Of a stretch of 50,555 nucleotides of DNA, positions 36,938 through 46,781 are shown piece after piece. Source of the stretch: Lentisphaerota bacterium (GTDB lineage: Bacteria > Verrucomicrobiota > Lentisphaeria > Victivallales > Victivallaceae); NCBI GenBank assembly GCA_015061775.1, contig SUVY01000014.1, forward strand, positions 1 to 50,555. Reading direction: 5' to 3'. The notes below the pieces were generated by a model that did no database searches, was not told where the DNA came from, and saw only the letters and a program-made list of their open reading frames with translations. The position numbers were made by a program, and so were the translations under genes. Within the stretch, counting starts at the first letter, position 1, and every line of letters begins with the position of its first letter.

Positions 36938-36985
36938 AAAAAAAAGACTGTTGCTCACCTTACTGGAAGGTTTGGCAACAGCCTT
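36938..36985 (-). terminator. Terminator of the ribosomal protein operon after secY
   Basis: On the minus strand GGCTGTTGC pairs with GCAACAGTC around a loop of about 20 nt and is followed by eight T. Confidence 0.85.
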
Positions 36986-37013
36986 TATTTTACAAATCGC
37001 AGCAAACTGATTA

Positions 37014-38393
37014 TCAGTTGCCTCCGCGGCTGCGGAGTCTGCCGCTCTTGAGGAATCCCTCATAGTGACGCATGGTCAGATGTGACTCAAGCTGGCTCAT
37101 AGTATCGAGCACCACGCCGACCATAATCAGCAAACTGGTGCCTCCGAAGAACTGAGCGACCATGAAAGGAATACTGAAGTTGCGGTAGAGGAACATCGGG
37201 AAAATCGCCAGAACGAGCAGGAACAACGCTCCGCCAGCGGTGACTCTGGTCATAGCAGAGTCAAGAAAATCTGCGGTGGGCTGTCCGGGGCTGATTCCGG
37301 GGATATAAGCTCCCTCTTTCTTGAGATTGTCAGCGATCTGGAGCGGATTGAACTGGTTGGCAACCCAGAAGAAACTGAAGATGACGATCAACAATCCGTA
37401 TGTCACCGTGTAGCCGAGTCCGTCCTGCTGGAAAAATGTCGCAAGCGTCATCCAGAATCCTCCGGACTTGGCAGCCATCGTATTGAATATGAACGACGGC
37501 AGCATCATGATCGCACCCGCGAAAATGATCGGCATAACGTTGGCAAAGTTGACCTTGAGCGGCATGTAAGTAGATCCGCCCATCATCTGCTTGCCCACGG
37601 TTTTACGAACCATCTGGATCGGCACGCGGCGGTATCCCTGACTGAGCAGGATAGTCGCTGCGGTAACCACACAGAACATCACCAGCAGCAGAAGGAGCTG
37701 AACTGATTTGAACGTGCTTCCGTCCGGAGTAGTACCCTTGATCGCCATCTGAACCAGCTCGATGACCGAGTGGGGCAGACGCGAAACAATGTTGATCGTA
37801 ATGATCAATGATACTCCGTTGCCGATACCGCGCTCAGTGATCTGCTCACCGAGCCAGGTGAAAACCATTGTGGTACAGGTGATGACCAGCACTGTCACCG
37901 GAACAAACACCGCCGGACTGCCCATATAGAGCGGCTCTACAGGCTGCGGAAGGTGAAGTTTGGCAGGATTGACCATAGCCAATGCCACCATGATTCCCTG
38001 AACCACACACACCAGAATCGTAAGATAACGGGTGTACTGAGTGATCTTTTGTCTTCCGGACTCGCCCTCGCGCTGCATCTTCTCAAGCTGCGGGATCACA
38101 GGAACCAGCAGCTGGAGGATGATCGATGCAGTAATGTAGGGCATGATTCCGAGTGCGCCCAGCGCAAAATGCGCCAGCGCACCGCCGGAAAACAGGTCGA
38201 TCAGCTGAACCAATCCGCCTTCGGAACCGCTGGACTGCGTAACATCCTGGATGAAACGCTCCAATGCCGCCGGATTGATTCCGGGACACGGAATGTTGCT
38301 CGCAACTCTCACCAGTACGATGATGAGCGCAGTAAAGAGAAGCCTTGAACGCAACTCCTTAACTTTAAGTATGTTTAAAAACGCACGCCACAT
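37014..38393 (-). CDS. secY: Preprotein translocase subunit SecY
   Basis: A 459-aa, ten-segment membrane channel of the Sec translocon. Signatures include NIPCPGINP, the plug region LFSGGALAHFALGALGIMPYITASIILQLL and GERGIGNG-type motifs (here ITERGIGNGVSLI). It is the last gene of the operon; adk, infA and the alpha-operon genes that often follow are absent, and a terminator and accessory region come next. Confidence 0.97.
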   Translation of the reverse strand: MWRAFLNILKVKELRSRLLFTALIIVLVRVASNIPCPGINPAALERFIQDVTQSSGSEGGLVQLIDLFSGGALAHFALGALGIMPYITASIILQLLVPVIPQLEKMQREGESGRQKITQYTRYLTILVCVVQGIMVALAMVNPAKLHLPQPVEPLYMGSPAVFVPVTVLVITCTTMVFTWLGEQITERGIGNGVSLIITINIVSRLPHSVIELVQMAIKGTTPDGSTFKSVQLLLLLVMFCVVTAATILLSQGYRRVPIQMVRKTVGKQMMGGSTYMPLKVNFANVMPIIFAGAIMMLPSFIFNTMAAKSGGFWMTLATFFQQDGLGYTVTYGLLIVIFSFFWVANQFNPLQIADNLKKEGAYIPGISPGQPTADFLDSAMTRVTAGGALFLLVLAIFPMFLYRNFSIPFMVAQFFGGTSLLIMVGVVLDTMSQLESHLTMRHYEGFLKSGRLRSRGGN

Positions 38394-38415
38394 AGTTCCA
38401 TCGACCTTTTATTTA

Positions 38416-38862
38416 TTATTCAGCAATCTCGACTTTACCGCCGGCAGCCTCGATTTTGGCAGCAGCAGCGGCTGAGAACTTGGCAGCCTTGACGGTCACG
38501 GCCTTGGTGATCTCGCCGTTGGCGAGAACTTTGATCGCGTGACGGGCTTTGCCGAGCAGAGCTTTCTCGCGGAGAGTGGTCTCATCAACCACATCGCCAG
38601 CGGCAAAGTTCTTCTCGATGACATCAAGGTTGACCAGAGCATAGACAATGCGATCCGCGTTCTTGAAGCCGCGCTTGGGCAGACGACGGAACAACGGAAT
38701 CTGACCGCCTTCGAAGAAGGGACGGCTCACAGAACCGGTACGGCTGGACTGACCCTTCTCTCCGCGACCGGCACTCTTGCCCCATCCGGAGCTGTCACCG
38801 CGGCCGACGCGTTTGCGGCGTTTGCGGGAACCCGGAGTCGGACTCATATCGTGAAGTTTCAT
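38416..38862 (-). CDS. rplO: 50S ribosomal protein L15
   Basis: A 148-aa L15. The Gly/Arg-rich start (PGSRKRRKRVGRGDSSGWGKSAGRG) and RLPKRGF are family marks. It follows rpsE after 16 bases, the place where rpmD (L30) normally sits; rpmD is missing. AGAGGTG precedes the ATG. Confidence 0.96.
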   Translation of the reverse strand: MKLHDMSPTPGSRKRRKRVGRGDSSGWGKSAGRGEKGQSSRTGSVSRPFFEGGQIPLFRRLPKRGFKNADRIVYALVNLDVIEKNFAAGDVVDETTLREKALLGKARHAIKVLANGEITKAVTVKAAKFSAAAAAKIEAAGGKVEIAE

Positions 38863-38878
38863 TTATATCACCTCTTGA

Positions 38879-39400
38879 TTAGTTGGCTTCGTTCTCAGCC
38901 TTGACAGCGATTCCGCGACGGGCAAAAGCCTGCTCACGGGTTGACAGTCCGGCGATAGCCTTGAAGGTCGCTTTGGCGACGTTCGCGGCGTTGGAAGCTC
39001 CGAGACTCTTGGCGAGAACATCCTGGACTCCGGCGAGTTCGAGGATCGAACGGACCGCACCACCGGCGATAAGTCCGGTACCGGCGGAAGCCGGACGCAG
39101 CAGAACGCGCGCTCCACCGAACTTGACCTCGATCTCGTGCGGAATGGTATGACCGTTCATCGGAATGGTCACCAGATTTTTACGCGCAGCCTCGCTGCCC
39201 TTGCGGATAGCATCGCTGACTTCGTTGGCTTTGCCGTAGCCGTATCCGACACGGCCGTTACGGTCGCCGACCGCAACCAGAGCGCCGAAACTGAAGTTCT
39301 TACCGCCCTTGACGACTTTCGCGCTGCGGTTGAGGGCGATCACGCTCTCGTCGAACTCGCTCACAACTGCTGCTTCTTTGACATTTTCACGTTTTGCCAT
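38879..39400 (-). CDS. rpsE: 30S ribosomal protein S5
   Basis: A 173-aa S5 with the double-stranded-RNA-binding-like N-domain ([30 protein letters not shown]) and the C-domain ([24 protein letters not shown]). Length and order in the spc-type cluster are normal. Confidence 0.97.
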   Translation of the reverse strand: MAKRENVKEAAVVSEFDESVIALNRSAKVVKGGKNFSFGALVAVGDRNGRVGYGYGKANEVSDAIRKGSEAARKNLVTIPMNGHTIPHEIEVKFGGARVLLRPASAGTGLIAGGAVRSILELAGVQDVLAKSLGASNAANVAKATFKAIAGLSTREQAFARRGIAVKAENEAN

Positions 39401-39414
39401 AGTGCTTACCCCGC

Positions 39415-39777
39415 TTAGAATTTGAGGCCGTTTGCACGGGCCGCTTCGGCGATCGCCTTGATCCGGCCGTGATACTTGTAGCCGGAACGGTCGAACACAA
39501 CTTCAGTAACATTCGCGGCTTTGGCCGCTTCGGCAGCCAGCTTGCCAAGCAGAGCGGCTCCGTCCATGTTCGGACGGGCGTTCTCGGCTTTGAACTGTGC
39601 GGACAAGCTGGAGGTATTCGCCAGAGTACGGCCGGTCACATCGTCGATGAACTGACAGTAGATGTGGTTGGTCGTGATGCTGACGCAGAAACGCGGACGC
39701 TCAGCCGTTCCGGAAACCTTTTTACGGATTCTGGTATGACGGCGCATACGCTGAGATTTTCTATCGAAAACTGACAT
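39415..39777 (-). CDS. rplR: 50S ribosomal protein L18
   Basis: A 120-aa L18, the 5S rRNA-binding protein. [20 protein letters not shown] and [22 protein letters not shown] are characteristic. It lies between rplF and rpsE, as usual. Confidence 0.97.
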   Translation of the reverse strand: MSVFDRKSQRMRRHTRIRKKVSGTAERPRFCVSITTNHIYCQFIDDVTGRTLANTSSLSAQFKAENARPNMDGAALLGKLAAEAAKAANVTEVVFDRSGYKYHGRIKAIAEAARANGLKF

Positions 39778-39806
39778 TTTTCTTATTCTCCATTAAGCTG
39801 CCGGAA

Positions 39807-40343
39807 TTAACCGACCGACTTACCTTCCTTCAACACGATGCGCTCATCGACGTAACGGATACCTTTGCCTTTGTAGGGCTCGGGTGAACGGAAACGACGG
39901 ATCTGAGCAGCAGTCTCACCCACGAGCTGCTTGTCGCAGCCTTCGACGATGATCTTGTTCTCAGGAGTGACCGTGATCTTGATTCCTTCCGGAATCTGGA
40001 AATTGATCGGATGTGAATATCCGAGGCTCAGGTTGAGAACTTTGCCCTGCAGAGCGGCTTTGTAACCGACACCGACGATGGCGAGCTCTTTTTTGAAGCC
40101 TTCGGTAACACCGATAACCATGTTGTTGATCAGGCTGCGGGCCAGTCCGTGCATCGCGTTTGCGGCGCGCACATCGCTGGTCTGCGAAACGACGATCTTG
40201 TCGTCCTGCATCTCAACTCCGACATAGGGAGGCAGCGCAGTGGTGAGCTTGCCGCCCTTTCCTTCGACAACGACCTGGTCCGCGGAGACAGTAACTTTGA
40301 CTCCGGCAGGAACGACGATCGGTTTTTTGCCAATACGTGACAT
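39807..40343 (-). CDS. rplF: 50S ribosomal protein L6
   Basis: A 178-aa L6 with the start MSRIGKKPI and the C-terminal signature PEPYKGKGIRYVDE. It has two similar alpha/beta domains. AGGAGGAA precedes the ATG. Confidence 0.97.
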   Translation of the reverse strand: MSRIGKKPIVVPAGVKVTVSADQVVVEGKGGKLTTALPPYVGVEMQDDKIVVSQTSDVRAANAMHGLARSLINNMVIGVTEGFKKELAIVGVGYKAALQGKVLNLSLGYSHPINFQIPEGIKITVTPENKIIVEGCDKQLVGETAAQIRRFRSPEPYKGKGIRYVDERIVLKEGKSVG

Positions 40344-40357
40344 ATTCGTGTTCCTCC

Positions 40358-40753
40358 TTACCAGACGTAGCAGATGATCTCTCCGCCGACGTTCTCGCTC
40401 TTGGCGCGACGTCCGCTGAGGATACCTTTGGGAGTGGACAGGATAACCGTTCCCTGACCGTTGCGGACGCGGGGAATATCCGCGCAGCCGCAGTGGATAC
40501 GGCAGGAAGGTTTGCTGACACGCTCGAGACCGCCGATGACGGCCTTTCCATCATAATACTTGAGGGTGATCGAAATCTCACGGGCAACGCCCTCTCCGGT
40601 CACCTCGACTTTACCGACATAACCCTCTTCCAGAAGAACAGCGGCGATAGCCTGCTTTTCCTTCGACAGCGGAACCGAAACGGTCTTCAGACCGGCGGAA
40701 CCCGCGTTACGGATGCGGGTGAGCATATCGGCGATAGGATCTTGCATACTCAT
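40358..40753 (-). CDS. rpsH: 30S ribosomal protein S8
   Basis: A 131-aa S8. DPIADMLTRIRNA at the start and GTVILSTPKGILSGRRAK-like C-terminal block (here ending CYVW) are diagnostic. AAGGAG fits the ATG at 40753; a second ATG two codons later is possible. Confidence 0.97.
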   Translation of the reverse strand: MSMQDPIADMLTRIRNAGSAGLKTVSVPLSKEKQAIAAVLLEEGYVGKVEVTGEGVAREISITLKYYDGKAVIGGLERVSKPSCRIHCGCADIPRVRNGQGTVILSTPKGILSGRRAKSENVGGEIICYVW

Positions 40754-40769
40754 TTTACTCGACTCCTTA

Positions 40770-40955
40770 TTACCAGCTCGCCTTAGTCACGCCCGGAATC
40801 TGACCCTTGGAGGCCAGCTCACGGAAACAGATACGGCAAAGCTGGAACTTGCCGATATAGGCACGGGCACGGCCGCAGCATTTGCAGCGCGTGTAATTGC
40901 GTACCGCGAACTTGTTGGGACGGGCAGCCTTGACCATCAAACTGAGTTTAGCCAT
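40770..40955 (-). CDS. rpsN: 30S ribosomal protein S14, zinc-binding type
   Basis: A 61-aa short S14 with two CxxC pairs (CKCC and CRIC) that hold a zinc ion. This is the C+ form. It lies between rplE and rpsH in the normal place. Confidence 0.96.
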   Translation of the reverse strand: MAKLSLMVKAARPNKFAVRNYTRCKCCGRARAYIGKFQLCRICFRELASKGQIPGVTKASW

Positions 40956-40972
40956 TTCTATAACTCCCTTCC

Positions 40973-41509
40973 TTAATCCTCAAACGGGACTTCCATCATC
41001 TTCAACAGCTCACGCGCCGCATCATCAGTCTTGGCGGTGGTGACGAAGGTGATGTTGACACCCAGCGGATACTTCAGTTTGTCCGCATCGACTTCAGTAA
41101 AGACTGAAACATCGGACACACCCATATTGTAGTTTCCGACTCCGTCGAAACCACGCTTCGGAACTCCGCGGAAGTCGCGGACGCGGGGCATGGCGTTGTG
41201 GACGAAGCGATCGAGAAACTCGTACATACGGCTGCCGCGAAGGGTCACCATGACTCCGGTCGGCATGCCGACGCGCAGTTTGAAGTTGGCGACGTTCTTG
41301 TGGGCTTTGGTGATGACAGGTTTCTGTCCGGTCATCGCGCCGATGTGCTTCTGGGCTTCAGCGAAAGCATCACGCTCTTTATCAGTACCGATACCGGTAG
41401 AGATAACGATCTTCTCGAGTTTCGGAATCTCCATGACGTTCTTAAGACCGAGTTTGGCCTGCAGAGCGCTGCGGACTTCCTTAACGTACTTTTCCTTCAT
41501 ATCCGGCAT
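40973..41509 (-). CDS. rplE: 50S ribosomal protein L5
   Basis: A 178-aa L5, a 5S rRNA contact protein. [14 protein letters not shown] and [17 protein letters not shown]-like segments identify it. It starts 2 bases after the rplX stop. Confidence 0.97.
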   Translation of the reverse strand: MPDMKEKYVKEVRSALQAKLGLKNVMEIPKLEKIVISTGIGTDKERDAFAEAQKHIGAMTGQKPVITKAHKNVANFKLRVGMPTGVMVTLRGSRMYEFLDRFVHNAMPRVRDFRGVPKRGFDGVGNYNMGVSDVSVFTEVDADKLKYPLGVNITFVTTAKTDDAARELLKMMEVPFED

Positions 41510-41511
41510 TT

Positions 41512-41817
41512 TTACTTCGCCTCACTCTTTTTGGCAAGACGGGCGGCTTTCGCCTCCTGCTTGGCCTTCAGGGTTTCTGCTGTCGGAACGACGTTGGAGA
41601 CGTGGACCGAAACGGAACGCTCAACAAGTCCGCCGTTCGGATTGGCTTTGCTCTTGCGGACGGTACGTTTGCCCAGCTTGTGCGCGGCATCGCCGGCGAT
41701 CTCAAGCACAACGCGGTCCTTGGCTGCAAGAACAGCCTTGACGGTCGCCTCGGAACCTCTGTAGTTTCCGGCGTTGACCAGCACTTTGTCGTCTTTTTTG
41801 ACGTGATAGGTTTTCAT
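41512..41817 (-). CDS. rplX: 50S ribosomal protein L24
   Basis: A 101-aa L24 with a KOW motif ([20 protein letters not shown]). The ATG at 41817 follows GGAGG; the frame extends further upstream only into rplN. The C-terminal tail is Lys/Ala-rich. Confidence 0.95.
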   Translation of the reverse strand: MKTYHVKKDDKVLVNAGNYRGSEATVKAVLAAKDRVVLEIAGDAAHKLGKRTVRKSKANPNGGLVERSVSVHVSNVVPTAETLKAKQEAKAARLAKKSEAK

Positions 41818-41818
41818 A

Positions 41819-42184
41819 TTACAACACCTCCGGCGCAAGTGAGATGATCTTCATGAAATCTTTCTCACGCAGTTCACGCGCCACGGGCCCGAAGATACGG
41901 GTACCGACGGGGTTTTTATCCTTGTCGATCACGACCGCAGCGTTCTCGTCGAACTTGAGGTAAGAACCATCGGGACGACGGATCTTGGCAACAGTACGGA
42001 CGATGACCGCTTTGACACGCTGACCGCGCTTCACGCTGCCGTCCGGAAGGGCTTCCTCGACAGCACAGCTGACAATATCACCGACGCGGGCGAATTTGCG
42101 GCGCTGACCAAGAACGGTGATGGTGAGCAGCGACTTCGCTCCTGAGTTGTCGGCGACCTCCAGAATGCTCTGCATCTGTATCAT
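41819..42184 (-). CDS. rplN: 50S ribosomal protein L14
   Basis: A 121-aa L14. [17 protein letters not shown] at the start and [24 protein letters not shown] at the end (in part) are near-universal. The stop is 1 base before the rplX start, suggesting coupling. Confidence 0.98.
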   Translation of the reverse strand: MIQMQSILEVADNSGAKSLLTITVLGQRRKFARVGDIVSCAVEEALPDGSVKRGQRVKAVIVRTVAKIRRPDGSYLKFDENAAVVIDKDKNPVGTRIFGPVARELREKDFMKIISLAPEVL

Positions 42185-42204
42185 AATTATGCTCCTCCGG
42201 AGGA

Positions 42205-42474
42205 TTATGCCTCGGCGCGGCTGATGATCTCAACCAGGCGCCAACGCTTGTTTTTGCTCAGAGGACGGGTCTCGACGATGCGGACGGTATCGCCCTTCTT
42301 CGCCTCGTTTGCCTCGTCATGGGCTGTGAATTTCTTACTGACTTTAACCACCTTGCGGTACAGCGGGTGAGCGGTACGACGCTCGACGTTGACCACGATG
42401 GTTTTATCCTGAACGTCGCTGACCACGACGCCGACCCGCTCTTTGCGGATTCCGCGAACAGTTGCTTCGCTCAT
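42205..42474 (-). CDS. rpsQ: 30S ribosomal protein S17
   Basis: An 89-aa S17 ([37 protein letters not shown]). Its ATG shares a base with the rpmC stop (TAATG). Confidence 0.96.
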   Translation of the reverse strand: MSEATVRGIRKERVGVVVSDVQDKTIVVNVERRTAHPLYRKVVKVSKKFTAHDEANEAKKGDTVRIVETRPLSKNKRWRLVEIISRAEA

Positions 42475-42683
42475 TACTTCACCTCAGCTTTCGCGGCACG
42501 TGCCGCCTCTTCCGTCAGACAGCGGGCGATATCGCGGCGGACTTCACGAACGCGCGCGGTTTTCTCAAGCTGTCCGGTACGGGACTGAATCTTAAGGTTC
42601 AATTTCTCCCGCTGCAGATCTACAATCTTGGACGCGAGATCAGCATCGGTCATTTCACGGATTTCACTGTTTTTCATAACCAT
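42474..42683 (-). CDS. rpmC: 50S ribosomal protein L29
   Basis: A 69-aa helical hairpin protein of the exit tunnel ([27 protein letters not shown]). It could also start two codons later at 42677. It is 5 bases after rplP. Confidence 0.94.
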   Translation of the reverse strand: MVMKNSEIREMTDADLASKIVDLQREKLNLKIQSRTGQLEKTARVREVRRDIARCLTEEAARAAKAEVK

Positions 42684-42688
42684 GCCTC

Positions 42689-43105
42689 TTACTTGCTGTC
42701 ACGGGACAGGAATTTGCACCGGACGCACAGCTTGTTGGCGGCGCGGCTCATCGCCTCTTTCGCCACGGCTTCGCTGCAGCCGGAAACTTCGAACAACACA
42801 CGGCCCGGAAGGACAGGGGCGACCCAACCTTCAACGGCACCTTTTCCCTTACCCATACGAACTTCCAACGGTTTCTTGGTGAAAGAACGGTAGGGGAACA
42901 TACGGATCCACACCTTGCCGCGACGTTTCAGGTGACGGTTGATCGCAACACGGGCGGCTTCAATCTGGTTATTGGTTATGTACCCACGGGTCAGCGTCTG
43001 GAGCGCGTAATCGCCAAAATCCAACTTGTTGTTGGTGGTGGCGAGTCCGGCGTTACTTCCGCGCTGAACCTTTCTGTACTTTACCCTTTTTGGCATTAAC
43101 GGCAT
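42689..43105 (-). CDS. rplP: 50S ribosomal protein L16
   Basis: A 138-aa L16 ([34 protein letters not shown]). GGAGGAA fits the start at 43105; MPKRV at 43096 is an alternative. The start overlaps the end of rpsC by 53 bp in a different frame, an unusually long overlap. Confidence 0.95.
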   Translation of the reverse strand: MPLMPKRVKYRKVQRGSNAGLATTNNKLDFGDYALQTLTRGYITNNQIEAARVAINRHLKRRGKVWIRMFPYRSFTKKPLEVRMGKGKGAVEGWVAPVLPGRVLFEVSGCSEAVAKEAMSRAANKLCVRCKFLSRDSK

Positions 43106-43760
43106 AATTCTCTTCCTCCGCAGAGTCTTTGTGACATACCCAAACCTTCACGCCGATTTTTCCGGCGGTAGTGTTTGCCTCAGTAAAGCCGTAGTCGATA
43201 TTCGCTTTCAGAGTGTGAAGCGGAACACGGCCCTCTTTGTACTGCTCCTCACGGGCAAGCTCAGAGCCGCCCAGACGTCCGGCGCAGTTGATTTTGATGC
43301 CGTCGGCACCATTATCCATCGCGCCCTGGATGGCGCGTTTCATCGCACGGCGGAAGCCGATACGGCGTTCCAGCTGCTGTGCAACGTTCTCCGCGACCAG
43401 CTGTGCGCAGGTCTCGGCGCGGCGATGCTCGGAAACCTCAACAAAGATCTCTTTGCCGCCGACAAGCTTGGCAACATCAGCACGCAGCGTCTCGAGCTCC
43501 GCACCCTTTTTGCCGATCAGAAGACCGGGACGGGCGGAAACAACGGTGACGCGGATGCGGTTGGCGAAACGCTCGATACGAATACGGGCAATTGCCGCCG
43601 CCGCAAATTTCGTTTTGATGAAGTCACGGATCGCAAGATCCTCGTGCAGCCACTCACCGAACTGAGTACGGCCGTTGATCTTCTTGTCAGAAAACCAGCG
43701 TGAATCCCAGTCACGGGTCAAGGCAATCCTCAATCCAATCGGATTAACTTTCTGTCCCAC
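43053..43760 (-). CDS. rpsC: 30S ribosomal protein S3
   Basis: A 235-aa S3 with the start [12 protein letters not shown], a KH domain ([19 protein letters not shown]) and a C-terminal SSU domain ([21 protein letters not shown] in part). The last 17 or so codons are encoded by DNA that also encodes the start of rplP. Confidence 0.97.
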   Translation of the reverse strand: MGQKVNPIGLRIALTRDWDSRWFSDKKINGRTQFGEWLHEDLAIRDFIKTKFAAAAIARIRIERFANRIRVTVVSARPGLLIGKKGAELETLRADVAKLVGGKEIFVEVSEHRRAETCAQLVAENVAQQLERRIGFRRAMKRAIQGAMDNGADGIKINCAGRLGGSELAREEQYKEGRVPLHTLKANIDYGFTEANTTAGKIGVKVWVCHKDSAEEENYAVNAKKGKVQKGSARK

Positions 43761-43777
43761 GATTAACTCCTTATACC

Positions 43778-44110
43778 TTAGTTATCACTGAGTATAACTT
43801 CAACGTGGCTGGTCCGTTTGCGGATCCGGCCGGCTGAACCACGAGCCTTGGGACGGAAACGCTTGATGATCGGTCCCGGACTCACGAGCGCCGCTTTCAC
43901 AAACAACGCTTTGCGATTGACATCGCAATTGTTTTCGGCGTTAGCAACAGCCGAGCGCAACGTCGCGCCGATAAGGGCAGCCGCCTTGCGGGGGCTCAGC
44001 TCGACGATAGCCAGCGCTTCGACCACGCTCTTTCCCTGAATAACGCGCGAAACGTGACGCGCCTTTTCAGGAGAAATACGCACATTCTTGGTCAATGCTC
44101 TTACTTCCAT
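43778..44110 (-). CDS. rplV: 50S ribosomal protein L22
   Basis: A 110-aa L22 ([43 protein letters not shown] in part). The start MEVRAL at 44110 follows CAGGAAAG; the frame is open further upstream but without support. It is the first gene of this operon: rpsS, rplB, rplW, rplD, rplC and rpsJ, which normally precede it, are not here. Confidence 0.96.
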   Translation of the reverse strand: MEVRALTKNVRISPEKARHVSRVIQGKSVVEALAIVELSPRKAAALIGATLRSAVANAENNCDVNRKALFVKAALVSPGPIIKRFRPKARGSAGRIRKRTSHVEVILSDN

Positions 44111-44420
44111 AGTTTGGCTTTCCTGTTTGTAAGTTGGCATCCATCCCGGCGCGCGGACCAACGCGCACCTTCAGAACACCCGGAACACCCGCCTCACCTT
44201 CCCGGAGGGCAAGCTTTCACATCCCGCTTCCCTGCCGTCCGGCGGAGTTTTCGCACTCTCCGCTTCCGGCGCAGAACGATCCGGCTTTCGGATATTCCAT
44301 TTTATTGTTGTTTTTGTTTGTTTACAAATCCACTTCAAGCCCCTGATGCAGTCAAAAAACTGCAGCATGGAGCCGTCACAAAACTACAATTCACCCGGAA
44401 TTACAGCATTGTGTTCGTAT
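44111..44420 (-). other. Leader region of the rplV-secY operon
   Basis: From the predicted promoter to rplV there are about 300 untranslated nucleotides. They are GC-rich and contain complementary segments (for example GGCGGGTGTTCCGGGTGTTC near inverted C-rich stretches). An autoregulatory ribosomal protein leader would fit, but I recognise no known class. Confidence 0.35.
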
Positions 44421-44449
44421 AATGTATCACCAAAAAGGCACTTTATCAA
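44421..44449 (-). promoter_or_regulatory. Promoter of the rplV-secY operon
   Basis: On the minus strand TTGATA (44444-44449) and TACATT (44421-44426) are 17 bases apart. It supports the view that the operon really begins at rplV here. Confidence 0.55.
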
Positions 44450-44528
44450 ATCAAAATCGTGAAAAAAACGCATTTTTTCGGATTTTTTTGACGATAAACC
44501 GCCAAAATCGCTTCCGGGGCGCGTTTTT

Positions 44529-45545
44529 TCAATCTTTCAGCCGTATCCGCGGATCGACTGCAAGATAAAGCATATCGGCAATGAAGATGCCGGCGAGAGT
44601 CAGGGCTCCGGAGAAGGCAAAGAGTGCCATCTGCAGCGGATAGTCGCGGCTGGAAAGTGCCAGAAGGGAGAGTGTGCCCATTCCGGGAATATTGAAGATA
44701 TACTCCACGATCACACTTCCTGCGACAAGCCCGGGAAGCAGACCTCCGAACAAAGTCACCATCGTCACCAGAGCATTGCGGAAGGCGTGTTTCCAGACGA
44801 CCGTCATATTATCCAGCCCCTTCGCGCGCGCGGTCCTTATATAATCACTGCCGATGACTTCGAGCATTCCGGAGCGGGCGTAGCGCGACAGACTGGCAAA
44901 AGCTCCGTATGAAAGGCAGCAGACCGGAAGTATGCAGCTTTTGAGATAGAGCCACTGCACCTGCCATATCGAATAACGCTCAGGATGTTCCACTCCGATT
45001 CCCTTGAGCGGAAACAACTCATAGACGCCTCCGTCGCAGAGAAACGCCTGGAGCAGCAGACCTACCCACATCACAGGAAGGGAATACAGCACAAACAATC
45101 CGAACTCCACAGCTTTGTCGAAGAAGCTCCCTGCCCGCTCCGCCGTCATCACTCCGAGCGGAACCGCCAGCAGATAGGTGAGCGCGACCGCCATCACATT
45201 GAGCAGAAGCGTCACCGGAAGACGCTCAGCTATCAGATCGGTGACCGGGCGGCCGGGATCGACGGTGGCAGACTCTCCGAAATCTCCGCGGCAGACCACC
45301 TCTTTCAGCCAGAGGAAAAATCCGACGGCAAGCGGTTTATCGAGGTTGAGTTTTTCCCGGAGAGCCTGATTTCCCGAAAGCCCTCCCTTTTCGGAGTCAA
45401 CTGCCATTCCCGCCGTATCGTTTCCGAAAAGGTTGCTGCGGGTCGGGTCGCCCGGAGCAAGGCGCAGCAGAGAGTAGCTCACAAAAAGGATGATAAAAAG
45501 AGTGAACACCGCGAGAACCGCACGCTTGATCAGGTACTCCGTCAT
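44529..45545 (-). CDS. ABC transporter permease, DppB/OppB type
   Basis: A 338-aa inner-membrane permease of the peptide/nickel ABC importer family. The N-terminus (YLIKRAVLAVFTLFIILFVSYSLLRLAPGDP) and the EAA-type loop (YIRTARAKGLDNMTVVWKHAFRNALVT) are typical, with six membrane segments. It starts 1 base after the UMF1-type gene stop. Partner permease, ATPase and binding protein are not adjacent on this side, since the ribosomal operon follows. The imported solute is unknown. Confidence 0.9.
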   Translation of the reverse strand: MTEYLIKRAVLAVFTLFIILFVSYSLLRLAPGDPTRSNLFGNDTAGMAVDSEKGGLSGNQALREKLNLDKPLAVGFFLWLKEVVCRGDFGESATVDPGRPVTDLIAERLPVTLLLNVMAVALTYLLAVPLGVMTAERAGSFFDKAVEFGLFVLYSLPVMWVGLLLQAFLCDGGVYELFPLKGIGVEHPERYSIWQVQWLYLKSCILPVCCLSYGAFASLSRYARSGMLEVIGSDYIRTARAKGLDNMTVVWKHAFRNALVTMVTLFGGLLPGLVAGSVIVEYIFNIPGMGTLSLLALSSRDYPLQMALFAFSGALTLAGIFIADMLYLAVDPRIRLKD

Positions 45546-45546
45546 A

Positions 45547-46770
45547 TCAAAAGCGTCCTGTTTTGCCGGAAACGCGCCAGAGCATGACCGCTCCGGCGGT
45601 GAACGGAAAGACCAGCAGCAGTATGCCGTACTCGGAACATCCGGCGAGCTTCACCATGATAAAGACCAGCACGGGACCGACTACCGTAGTAAACTTTCCG
45701 AAGAGGTTGTAGAAGCCGAAGTACTCCGCAGCCTTCTGCGGAGGGATTATCTTGCTGTAATATGAGCGGCTCAAGGATTGTATTCCGCCCTGCGAGCTGC
45801 CGATTATCACGGCGAGCACGATAAAAATGACCAGCTTGGCGGTTGCCGACGGCATAGCGGGCATCACTCCGACCAGAAGAGACGCCGCCACATAAGTTGC
45901 GATGGCAAAGAGTATCATCCGCACGCTGCCGAAACGTTTGGAAAGCGTTCCGTAGAGCAATGTGCAGGGAAACGCATAGAATTGAAGTCCGAGGATGGTT
46001 CCGAGCAGAGCCGCCTGACTTATTCCGATATCGGTGGCGATCGGAGTCGCCATAAGGTAGATCGTACCTACTCCATCTATATATAGAAAATAGGCGATGA
46101 GAAAGTTTCTGACGTTCTTATTGTGCCAGACCTCTTTCGCCGCCTGCCAAAACGGAGCCTGGCAACTCTCCTTGCGTTTGCGTTCGCGCACAAAGAAGAG
46201 CAGCGGAAGCGTCAGCACCATCCACCATGTTCCCGCTATCACAAACGACCAGCGCATGGCGGAAATCTTGTCGCTCATAACAAAGGAGAGCGCAAGGCAG
46301 ACCAGAAACGGAATGACTCCGCCGACATACCCGAGCGCGTATCCGAGAACCGACATCCGGTCGCGTTTTGAGCGCGGAGAGACATCGAGCAGAAGTGAAT
46401 CATAAAGACTGTTTGCGCAGAGATAACACCCCATGCTGATAAATGCCATACTTACAGCGGAGTAAAAATCTCCTTTTCCGCAGAAGGCAAATCCGTAAGT
46501 GGAGAGCACTCCGAGAATGACAAAGAAAGAGAATACTTTTTTGCGGCAGCGGCGGATATCGCAGAATCTGCCGAGAAAGATGGATAACGCTCCGGCGATG
46601 ATTCCCGAAACGCTGGCGGTCATGCCCCAGCAGCTGGTGGCGTCTCCGGAACTCACCACTCCGTCCGCACACAATTTGATGCACAAGGGAGCGAATACCG
46701 TCCTGACGATGAGCGCATACGCCGCGTTGGCAAAATCATAGAGAAGCCAGGCTGTCTGCGCGGAAGTCAT
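45547..46770 (-). CDS. UMF1-family MFS transporter
   Basis: A 407-aa protein with 11-12 membrane segments. AWLLYDFANAAYALIVRTVFAPL is the N-terminal signature of the UMF1/Atg22-like branch of the major facilitator superfamily, and SLSRSYYSKIIPPQKAAEYFGFYNLFGKF (in part) is its second conserved loop. The start at 46770 is chosen because the longer frame runs through the waaA gene in another frame and has no membrane character. It begins 11 bases after the waaA stop. Confidence 0.87.
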   Translation of the reverse strand: MTSAQTAWLLYDFANAAYALIVRTVFAPLCIKLCADGVVSSGDATSCWGMTASVSGIIAGALSIFLGRFCDIRRCRKKVFSFFVILGVLSTYGFAFCGKGDFYSAVSMAFISMGCYLCANSLYDSLLLDVSPRSKRDRMSVLGYALGYVGGVIPFLVCLALSFVMSDKISAMRWSFVIAGTWWMVLTLPLLFFVRERKRKESCQAPFWQAAKEVWHNKNVRNFLIAYFLYIDGVGTIYLMATPIATDIGISQAALLGTILGLQFYAFPCTLLYGTLSKRFGSVRMILFAIATYVAASLLVGVMPAMPSATAKLVIFIVLAVIIGSSQGGIQSLSRSYYSKIIPPQKAAEYFGFYNLFGKFTTVVGPVLVFIMVKLAGCSEYGILLLVFPFTAGAVMLWRVSGKTGRF

Positions 46771-46781
46771 GATTTGCAGCC

